A stretch of 64,000 bases of DNA from Chrysochromulina parva (lineage: Eukaryota; Haptophyta; Prymnesiales; Chrysochromulinaceae): the NCBI GenBank assembly GCA_002887195.1, contig PJAB01000001.1, positions 1 through 64,000 on the forward strand. The letters are read 5' to 3'. Below are positions 57,817-64,000 of this stretch, piece after piece; within the stretch, counting starts at the first letter, position 1, and every line of letters starts with the position of its first letter. A program made the translations under genes and the position numbers. Below the pieces are notes generated by a model, which saw only the letters and a program-made list of their open reading frames with translations, had not been told where the DNA came from and did no database searches.

Positions 57817-59379
57817 ATGGCGGCGACCATCCCGGCGTCCCTCGCGTTCTTGGTCTGCCGTTGGGGCGGCTGGCCCGGCTGGACGCCTCTCCTGCTGCGC
57901 GGCTTCGCTCTTAACCCGACGGTCACATTCTTGCTCCTCTCCGATGCATCACCGGCTGCGCTGCTACCTCCGAATGTGCAGTTCGTGCACGTGACCCTGG
58001 AAGCCCTCCTCAGCCGGCTGCGTTCAACGGTTGGCTGCACACTAAAATCGCTGCGCGCGTCGGGCACGTTTGCCTCTGGCCCATCCTCTGCCAAGACCAA
58101 CGACCTCAAACCCTTTCTTGGTATTGTCTTTTCCGATTTGCTGCGCCCTTACGCTTGGTGGGGCTATCTTCAGGAAGACCTGCTGGTGGGCGACCTGCGC
58201 GCCTTTGCCAACGAGGCGCTGCTCGCGCGCGCCGACGTCATCTGCCCGTACCTTGCGCCGCTCAACGCGTCGGGCGTCATGATGCTCTTTCGGAACACGG
58301 ACGGTGTGAACAACGTTTGGCGGAAGTCGAGCGCGGTGAGACGAGTGCTGAGCGACCCCAAGTACTTGGTCTTCGACGAGTGGTGGGGGGCGCTGGCGAA
58401 CGACGACAACTTTGCGCGCGTGCTTGGGCGCGAGGCGAGCGCCGGCCGGCTGCGTCTTCACATGGCGAGTGCTCGTTTCAAGTGGATGGCAGACGACAAG
58501 CTGTATCCGCGGACCAAAGGGGCGACTGTGACCACCAATCCGAATTTTGTGGCGTGCTGGGCGCGGGGCAAGCTGTGGACTGCGGCCGCGGGCGTGCCTA
58601 CGCCGTGCGCAACGCCGGGGATCGGTTCCGGCGCTGCCGGGGGCGACAGCGACGGCGGCGGCGACGGCGGCGGCGATGGCACCGGCGGCGGCAAGGGCGG
58701 CGGCAGGAGAGACGTAGCCATAGAGGTAGCCATCGTGCACTTCTCTCGGCTCAAACGGCGTCCGTGGCTCGCCACCCTGCGCCTCGACAGCATCGCAAGC
58801 GCCGTGCGCACTGCCGATACCTTCGCAGTCACCACCACGGGCGTCTTCCTCCCAGAGCCAGCGTGCGATGAGAACGCGACTTGGGCGAACCGTTACGGGC
58901 TCAGCTGCGCCGGGTACGAGGCGGAGGGGCACTGTGCGGATGGGAAGGCTTTGCCAGGCCATTCGTGGGCACTGGGTGCCGCCTTCGGACAGCCCGAGCG
59001 CGCGTGCTGCGCGTGCGGCAAGCTCCCTGAGCGCCGCGCGCGCCGCGGTGGCTCAGTGCGCCACTGGTGGCTGAGCGGCCTCCTGGACCCTGACGATCGT
59101 ATCTCCGTGAGCTCCGCTGAGCTCTGGGGCCATGTGCGCGCGCTCGGGGAGCGCGACGCCGCCCTGCGTTGCGAAGGCGCGCGTGCGGTGTGCGCCCAGC
59201 GCCCACAAAGCTGCAATCCCCGGAGGGAGCGCACCCCATGCCTGGCGGTGGGTGAGCAGCCCGAGCTGCCGTGCGTGCACGTTGAGCGCGGGAGCCCGAC
59301 GGCGGCGGACACGCTTGGAGCTCGCCCGTGCGCCGCAGCCAAAAGGAAAGGCAGCCGACACGCCTCGACATTTCCGTGA
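57817..59379 (+). CDS. DUF6625/glycosyltransferase-like protein with Cys-rich C-terminal module
   Basis: The frame is open from 57439, but the protein similarity begins at ATG 57817 (MAATIPASLAFLVCRWGGW), giving 520 aa. CAGGTGAGT at 57785-57793 could be a donor of an upstream exon. The conserved core is NDLKPFLGIVFSDLLRPYAW and WGYLQEDLLVGDL, with a D-containing EDLLVGD site, then VFDEWWGAL and ASARFKWMADDKLYPR. A Gly/Asp low-complexity linker (about residue 270-295) follows. A Cys-rich module then begins (CDENATWANRYGLSCAGYE) and ends ERACCACGKLPE, of a type common in algal extracellular proteins. Its role is likely in glycan synthesis. Confidence 0.7.
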   Translation: MAATIPASLAFLVCRWGGWPGWTPLLLRGFALNPTVTFLLLSDASPAALLPPNVQFVHVTLEALLSRLRSTVGCTLKSLRASGTFASGPSSAKTNDLKPFLGIVFSDLLRPYAWWGYLQEDLLVGDLRAFANEALLARADVICPYLAPLNASGVMMLFRNTDGVNNVWRKSSAVRRVLSDPKYLVFDEWWGALANDDNFARVLGREASAGRLRLHMASARFKWMADDKLYPRTKGATVTTNPNFVACWARGKLWTAAAGVPTPCATPGIGSGAAGGDSDGGGDGGGDGTGGGKGGGRRDVAIEVAIVHFSRLKRRPWLATLRLDSIASAVRTADTFAVTTTGVFLPEPACDENATWANRYGLSCAGYEAEGHCADGKALPGHSWALGAAFGQPERACCACGKLPERRARRGGSVRHWWLSGLLDPDDRISVSSAELWGHVRALGERDAALRCEGARAVCAQRPQSCNPRRERTPCLAVGEQPELPCVHVERGSPTAADTLGARPCAAAKRKGSRHASTFP

Positions 59380-59413
59380 AAGTGTGTTGTATATTATATG
59401 TGACGGTCTGAAG

Positions 59414-59423
59414 GTACCGGTAC
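59414..59423. promoter_or_regulatory. GTACCGGTAC palindrome upstream of thioredoxin/EF-hand gene
   Basis: Exact copy within AAGGTACCGGTACAGG, 313 bp before the ATG at 59736. Confidence 0.4.
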
Positions 59424-59498
59424 AGGACTCGCGAGTACAACCGATTGTGCGAGTCCCGAGTATGTTCCGGTTCGGCTGTTCTCGTGTTTCATTGTTCC

Positions 59499-59707
59499 CC
59501 CGGCTCCACCCGGTGTAGACCCGGTGTTATTGTAGACCCGGGTAACCGGGTGTTTTTGAACCGGCTACCCATGTGTGTCCCGGCTACCCCCCGGTGTATT
59601 TGAACCGGAACGATGTCCCGGCAGCCCGGTGACTTTTTACCGGCACGATGAATGTGTCCGTGATAGACCCGGCACCCCCCGGGTGTCTTTTTACCGGCAC
59701 GATGAAT
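59499..59707. repeat. Array of imperfect CCCGG-rich repeats
   Basis: About five imperfect copies, spaced some 40-50 bp, of CCCGGC-x-CCCCCCGGTGT-x-TTTTTACCGG. The last two copies continue CACGATGAAT. The array ends about 30 bp before the thioredoxin/EF-hand ATG. The same unit occurs once at 327-352. Confidence 0.75.
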
Positions 59708-59735
59708 CTCGTGGGGCAAGATTGACGAACGAAAG

Positions 59736-60803
59736 ATGGGCTTCGGCCTCCTCCTCGCGGTCGCAACTCCTTCGCTGCAATCGCAAGTCGTGGCAGCACC
59801 TCGGCACGCGCGAGGTGCAAATCTGCACGCATCACGCGCATGCGTGCGCCTCGGCGTGTGGCCGCCCATCCTCGACACGGAGAGCTTCCACGATGCGGTG
59901 CAAGGATTCGATGGGCTGACTGTTGTCAAGTTCTTTGCGCCCTGGTGTCGCACGTGTAAAGCTGTCGCCCCAGCGTACGAACGCTTCGCCAGCAAAGCCG
60001 AGAATGACGCGCCGGGGCGCATCCAGTTCTTCCAGGTGAATTTCAAGCTGAATAAGGAGCTCTGCCTTGGTGAGCGTGTGTACCAGCTGCCCACAGTCCA
60101 CTTTTACACCAAGGGCCTCGGTCGCGTCAACCGCTTTGTGCTCACATCGCAGACAGCAACGGCGCGCCTCACCACGCAAGTGGAGCGCTTCCTCGGCGCC
60201 TCGGGCCACCTGGAGCTGCTGCAGTCGCTGCGAGCCTCGGCGCTCAGCCCGTTGGTGCAGTACGTGGACCTCGTCAACGTGATGACCGCGCTAGCAGACG
60301 CGCCCAAGTACCTCGAGAAGGCCGACGACGCGACGATGGTGGCCAGCGCGCTCGGTGGTCCACAGAACCGAGAGAAGCTCGAGCGCCTCTTCGAGCGGCT
60401 GGATACGAATGCGAACGGCGTGCTCGACTCCGACGAGCTCGAGGCGATCGTGCGCGCCGTCGGCGGTGAGGAGCTCGCCATCGGAGCCAGGCCCTCGCTC
60501 CGCGCCGTCAACCTGCAGCTGGACAAGGAGTCCTTCGTCCGGCTGCTCAGCGCCAAGGCGGTTGCCGACTTTGACAAGCCCGATCAGGCGCTGCTCCCCG
60601 CCTTTGAGGCCTTGGATGTCGACGGCGATGGTGTGCTCACGCGCGACGAGGTGCTCAAAGCGATGCTGCGGCTGCCCGGCGGCGAGGAGCTCGTTCGCGA
60701 GAGCGAGCAAGCCTTCGATGCGCTCGACGTCGACAAGTCGGGCACGCTCGATTACGAGGAGTTCGTCACGATGATGAGTGGCGGACGCTTCGAGGACGGC
60801 TAG
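59736..60803 (+). CDS. Thioredoxin domain fused to three EF-hands
   Basis: 355 aa from ATG 59736. The N-terminus MGFGLLLAVATPSLQSQVVA looks like a signal or bipartite plastid leader. The thioredoxin domain spans residues about 45-150 with the active site APWCRTCKAVAP (CRTC at 71-74 instead of CGPC) and cis-Pro YQLPTVHFY. Three EF-hand loops follow: DTNANGVLDSDE (223), DVDGDGVLTRDE (294) and DVDKSGTLDYEE (331); a fourth, degenerate hand may lie at about 263. The make-up recalls green-algal calredoxin, but with the domain order reversed. A Ca2+-controlled redox protein, perhaps plastid or ER, is inferred. Confidence 0.85.
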   Translation: MGFGLLLAVATPSLQSQVVAAPRHARGANLHASRACVRLGVWPPILDTESFHDAVQGFDGLTVVKFFAPWCRTCKAVAPAYERFASKAENDAPGRIQFFQVNFKLNKELCLGERVYQLPTVHFYTKGLGRVNRFVLTSQTATARLTTQVERFLGASGHLELLQSLRASALSPLVQYVDLVNVMTALADAPKYLEKADDATMVASALGGPQNREKLERLFERLDTNANGVLDSDELEAIVRAVGGEELAIGARPSLRAVNLQLDKESFVRLLSAKAVADFDKPDQALLPAFEALDVDGDGVLTRDEVLKAMLRLPGGEELVRESEQAFDALDVDKSGTLDYEEFVTMMSGGRFEDG

Positions 60804-61065
60804 TCCGGTCAGGATGTTGTACAGACTAGTACAGTTGTCGAGTGGGCGGTTTTCTAGATTCTACGACGCAACGGTTTGAACGCGGTCTTTTATTATCTTT
60901 TATAGGTGGTCTTATACTACATGTAGCTCTTATTAGAAGAAACCACCAGCCCGCCGACTTTGTTGGAGCGCATGCAGGCCCAAAGTCAAAGCTCCGACAG
61001 CATCGAGTGGCCCTTGGAGTGGCCCTGCGGCACGCGCGACGCGGGGGAGATCCGATCGGCGGTAC

Positions 61066-63000
61066 TCAGGGGATCAGTGTCATGGCGTGCCATTTCTCGG
61101 CTTCTTCTTGCGCTTCAGTCCAAGGCCTTTTTGTACCTTCTACCAAGGCCTCTGCCGCCGCATGCGCCTTCATCTCACCCTCTTGATTGCCCTTCTTCTC
61201 GGACGCAGTGCCAAGCGCCGTCTCGGGCACATCCGTCGCGTTCGACGGCCCCGCCGTTTGCCCATCAAGATTCGCGATTCGCTCATCGAGATCTCCCGCG
61301 AGTTGCTCGAGCCTGCTTGCCATCTGGGGCAAGTAGTCCGAGACTGATGGTAAGTAGTCCGAGAGCGACGGCCAGTCCGAGGACTCACCAGGTCCAGGAG
61401 TCACTGAGTAGGACTCTGACGACGACGGAGCTTCCGGCGTGACCAAGAGATCGGAGAAGACGTCATCCGGCGGTAACTCATCCGGCGGATCCGCGTACAC
61501 ATTTGGCCACTCTAATGGCCACTCCGAGGGTCTCGCCGAGGACTCATGTTCGGTGTGTACGCCGCCGTCGTGCTCGGCAGATGTCACGCTGCCGTCCTCA
61601 GTGCGCGCTGGGACGGGCTTGTTCTGTAGCGCGGAGTACAGGCGGCAGAATTCGAGGAGCTCGTCGGGCGTCGCGCGCAGCGCCTCGAGGACGGGAGCCC
61701 ACTCTGAAGGCTCCGAGCCCAGGAGAGCGACCACAGATGGGTCCGAGAACATTCTGGACCATTCCGAGGATGTGAATTCCGAGGATAGTTGAGAGGATAG
61801 TTGTCCTTGCTCGATGCCGTCGTCGTCGGCATGCATTGGCAGGGGCATGGCGCGCATCGCGGCGAACATTCGAGGCCATTTCGATGGCTCGTTGACAAGC
61901 ATGTCGCGCAGTGCGGCGAACGACCATGGCCACTCCGAGAGGGAGATGGGGGAGAGCTCGTGCTCGGCGTGCGCGCTCCTGTCATCAGCAAATGTGGGGT
62001 TCGGCACGAGAGTGTCGTGCGCGCCGGGGCCAAGCGCTCCTTCCACGACCTTCCACGACCTTCCATGAGGTCCTTCCACGACCGCCAGCGCGACTGTGCG
62101 GCCAGCCTCGTCGATCTCGTCCTCACTCGCAATTCGAAGGGCCTCCTTGATGGCAGCCGCCGCGATGACGTTCCCTAGTGCGGTCTCCCCTGAGGTCTCC
62201 CCGAGCTCCTGCTTCTTGTGGTGGAGGGGCACGTCGACATTGACCTCCTCCCAGACCAACCGTGACGTGCGTGCGGGTGCGGCGGGTCCCTCCGCCGCCG
62301 CCTCCGCCGCCCTCTCTCGTCGGAGCTCCTCAACCTGGCGTGCCCGTCTTCGCTGGAGCTCGGCCCATTCCGCCTCCGTCCTCCTCTCCTCCGGCACCTC
62401 CTCCTCCGGCTCCTCGCCTTGGCGGCTTGAGATCTGGTCGGTGGGAGACCACATATCGTCAACATCATGCTCGACATCGAAGATGTTGTCGTCGTCGAGC
62501 ATGGAGCCGACCGCGGCGTCGGCGAGCTCCGGTTCGTTGTTGAGGGGCACGTCGACGCTGCTTGGGATCTCGTCGGTGGGAGACCACATATCATCAACGT
62601 CATGCTCGACATCGAAGATGTTATCGTCGTCGAGCATGGGGCCGACCGCGGCGTCGGCGAGCTCCGGTTCGTTGTTGAGGGGCACGTCGACGCGGCCTGG
62701 GTTCTCGTCGACGTCATGCTCGGCATGAAGGATTCGGTCGTCGTCGAGCATCGCGTCGACCAAATCTTCCACAGTCCAAATCTTAGCTGGAATGGGGGCC
62801 GGGCTACTGGGCGCTGGACCGATGGCGTCGATCATGACCCGCCTGCGCCTCGCACGGGTCACATCCTGGCGGAGCCATCTGTTGCGGACAAACTCCTGGA
62901 GCAGCAGGCTCGCTTGCAATCTCCGATTCATGTTCATAACCTGCTCGAGCGCATCCATGTCATCGGGTGCCGAGGCATAACCACCGGGCGAGAGCGGCAT
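61066..63000 (-). CDS. Acidic protein with 45-residue tandem repeats
   Basis: An intact 644-aa frame from ATG 63000. After a basic N-terminus (RWLRQDVTRARRRRVMIDAI), an acidic unit VDVPLNNEPELADAAVG-x-MLDDDNIFDVEHDVDDMWSPTDEI occurs twice nearly unchanged, with a shorter third version before it (MLDDDRILHAEHDVDE). The middle has an Arg/Glu coiled coil (EERRTEAEWAELQRRRARQV). The C-terminal half has repeated Ser-Glu-Trp-Pro blocks (LSEWPWSFAALRDML, PSKWPRMFAAMRAM, SSEWSRMF, PSEWAPVLEALRA, PSEWPLEW). No known domain is recognised. It may be an algal-specific protein. Confidence 0.6.
   Translation of the reverse strand: MPLSPGGYASAPDDMDALEQVMNMNRRLQASLLLQEFVRNRWLRQDVTRARRRRVMIDAIGPAPSSPAPIPAKIWTVEDLVDAMLDDDRILHAEHDVDENPGRVDVPLNNEPELADAAVGPMLDDDNIFDVEHDVDDMWSPTDEIPSSVDVPLNNEPELADAAVGSMLDDDNIFDVEHDVDDMWSPTDQISSRQGEEPEEEVPEERRTEAEWAELQRRRARQVEELRRERAAEAAAEGPAAPARTSRLVWEEVNVDVPLHHKKQELGETSGETALGNVIAAAAIKEALRIASEDEIDEAGRTVALAVVEGPHGRSWKVVEGALGPGAHDTLVPNPTFADDRSAHAEHELSPISLSEWPWSFAALRDMLVNEPSKWPRMFAAMRAMPLPMHADDDGIEQGQLSSQLSSEFTSSEWSRMFSDPSVVALLGSEPSEWAPVLEALRATPDELLEFCRLYSALQNKPVPARTEDGSVTSAEHDGGVHTEHESSARPSEWPLEWPNVYADPPDELPPDDVFSDLLVTPEAPSSSESYSVTPGPGESSDWPSLSDYLPSVSDYLPQMASRLEQLAGDLDERIANLDGQTAGPSNATDVPETALGTASEKKGNQEGEMKAHAAAEALVEGTKRPWTEAQEEAEKWHAMTLIP
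62433..62705. repeat. 135-bp in-frame tandem repeat
   Basis: Two adjacent copies of a 135-bp unit, with very few differences, encode the 45-residue acidic repeat of the minus-strand gene. A third, partly diverged copy overlaps the right end. Confidence 0.85.
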
Positions 63001-63179
63001 GCCTGCTGGCCGTGGACTGCGGAGTGGAGGGTTTCACGAGGTGGGCCGTGTTTGCGTGCAGTGTTTGCGTTGCAAATGCATTCCGATCCGCCGGTTCGTT
63101 TTCGAACAAGCGTCGAACCTCGATGCTCGAGTGTCGTGGTTCTCAAATAATCGTTACGAAAATTGCATGCCGATTCTGT

Positions 63180-64000
63180 TCATCTCAAACATAAACTCTT
63201 GGCCCACACATGCTGAGCGGCTCTGTGTACGAGTGCATGCCGGCGTGCGAGCGCAAGAGCGTCTCGATCATAGCCGCCTCCTATGACACAAGCGATGGGC
63301 ACCTTTCGGCCCACGCACGTTTCGATGACGAAGCGATCGCGCTGGTAGATGCCGGCCGAGGTCAGGTTCAAATGCCCCAGCTCGTCGCCCTCGAAGACGT
63401 CAACGCCCGCGTCATACAGCACGAGCTCCGGGTGGAACTCATCGATGACCGACGGCAGCACGAGCCGCAGCCGCCGCTGGTACTCTGCATCTCCAGTGCC
63501 ACGAGGCAAGTCCTCGTCCCAATCCTGAGGCGCGGGGCAGGAGCATGGGGCGCAGACGCGCTGCCTGTCAGCCGGCGAGGCAGCCGAGGCAAGGGACGCG
63601 GAACGAGGCCTCTGGCTGCGTCGCGCCGTTACCGAGACCGCCTTGCGAAATGGAAAATTCGCGCCGCAGTGGAAACTCAACGTATAAACTTCTGGCTCGT
63701 CTGCAAAGATCGCAGCGGTCCCATCACCTGGTGAGTCTCAAGAGTACAAGACCAGTCAGCGAGCGAGGCCAGTCGAGGCCCATGAGGAGTCACAAGGAGC
63801 AGCCCGCACGAGTTAGAGAAACGAGACGAGCCAGTGTACCCTGGTGTACGTCAAGGTCGACGATGAGGACCCTGCCAATGCCGGCGTTGTTGCGAGCCCA
63901 CGCAGTGGCCACGGCGAGATCGTTGAGGATAGTGAAACCAGAGCCAAATGAGCGGTGTGCGTGATGCGTGCCGCCTGCTAAGTTGGCCGCCAGGCCATGC
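63180..64000 (-). CDS. Histone deacetylase family protein, 3' part (gene runs off the window)
   Basis: Zn-dependent deacetylase of the acetoin-utilisation/class IV-like branch. Exons are complement(63180..63524, 63633..63727, 63840..>64000). Joined motifs are LAGGTHHAHRSFGSGFTILN (active His pair), VLIVDLDVHQGDGTAAIFAD (zinc Asp and His), FHCGANFPFRKAVSDWDEDL, ELVLYDAGVDVFEGDELG (zinc Asp) and CVIGGGYDRD (Tyr). Introns are 112 nt (CAGG|GTACAC ... ACCAG|GTGATGG) and 108 nt (TCG|GTAACG ... CCTCAG|GAT). The second intron is a multiple of three without stops. The 5' end lies beyond base 64000. Confidence 0.88.

Noticed and set aside
58042..58962. 306-codon antisense frame opposite the DUF6625-like gene
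   Set aside because: No start context or motif, and the plus strand carries the conserved domain.
1..64000. Bacterial or giant-virus origin of the window
   Set aside because: Spliceosomal introns in at least eight genes, a nuclear-encoded light-harvesting protein with a targeting leader, and flagellar and gamma-tubulin complex genes.
1..64000. GCATGCATGC-like palindromes (for example at about 810, 10444, 16611, 41315) as a regulatory motif
   Set aside because: They occur in coding exons as often as between genes, so they look like a compositional habit rather than a positioned signal.

Overview
This window looks like nuclear DNA of a small, gene-dense, GC-rich alga with a red-lineage secondary plastid. 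A haptophyte is the best guess, though a pelagophyte or similar alga is not excluded. The evidence is: GT-AG spliceosomal introns of 79-377 nt in at least eight genes; a fucoxanthin-chlorophyll-type light-harvesting protein with an AF cleavage motif at the plastid targeting site; a thylakoid-lumen-type protein with a stacked signal peptide and twin-arginine leader; flagellar and centrosomal genes (a PG-rich repeat protein and GCP4); and gene families common in such algae (FkbM methyltransferases, a DUF6625-like protein, many EF-hand proteins). About 35 genes sit on both strands, often head to head with 150-300 bp between start codons. No virus, transposon, rRNA or convincing functional tRNA was seen.

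Layout. 1-400: debris of a BspA-type leucine-rich-repeat gene. 0.4-10 kb: a GH2 beta-mannosidase, a multi-EF-hand protein, a CDP-alcohol phosphotransferase and a cytochrome b561. 10.3-16.6 kb: a seven-exon gene for about 1743 aa made of ten EF-hand-pair modules. 16.6-19 kb: a Pro/Ala-rich protein and a predicted thylakoid lumen protein. 19.7-26 kb: a glycosyltransferase-like protein, a hypothetical, an MFS transporter and a PG-rich repeat protein. 26.7-31.6 kb: GCP4, a light-harvesting protein and a repeat protein. 31.8-43 kb: purple acid phosphatase, a coiled-coil protein, VKOR, phosphoglycerate kinase, FAM50/XAP5, a fused anthranilate synthase (TrpE-TrpG) and an L7/L12-like/thioredoxin protein. 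43-53 kb: coiled-coil and EF-hand/IQ proteins, an MSS51-C protein, an FkbM methyltransferase and a 2H phosphoesterase. 53-64 kb: branched-chain aminotransferase, a bestrophin-like channel, an isochorismatase-like hydrolase, a DUF6625-like protein, a thioredoxin/EF-hand fusion, an acidic repeat protein and the 3' part of a histone deacetylase.

Gene models were built by hand. I joined open frames where a conserved motif is interrupted and GT-AG borders restore it. Five of the 15 introns are multiples of three and contain no in-frame stop, so they look like coding sequence in a simple ORF scan. Many long ORFs begin at GTG or TTG; I moved those starts to the first plausible ATG.

The most notable items are: the ten-module EF-hand protein whose introns cluster around the EF-hand loop; a palindrome GTACCGGTAC found repeatedly just upstream of genes; a thioredoxin fused to three EF-hands; a bacterial-type TrpE-TrpG fusion whose intron carries a 61-bp minisatellite and a duplicated in-frame splice acceptor; a tRNA-like D-arm at an intron acceptor; and a shared CCCGG..GGTGT..TTTTTAC repeat upstream of two distant genes.
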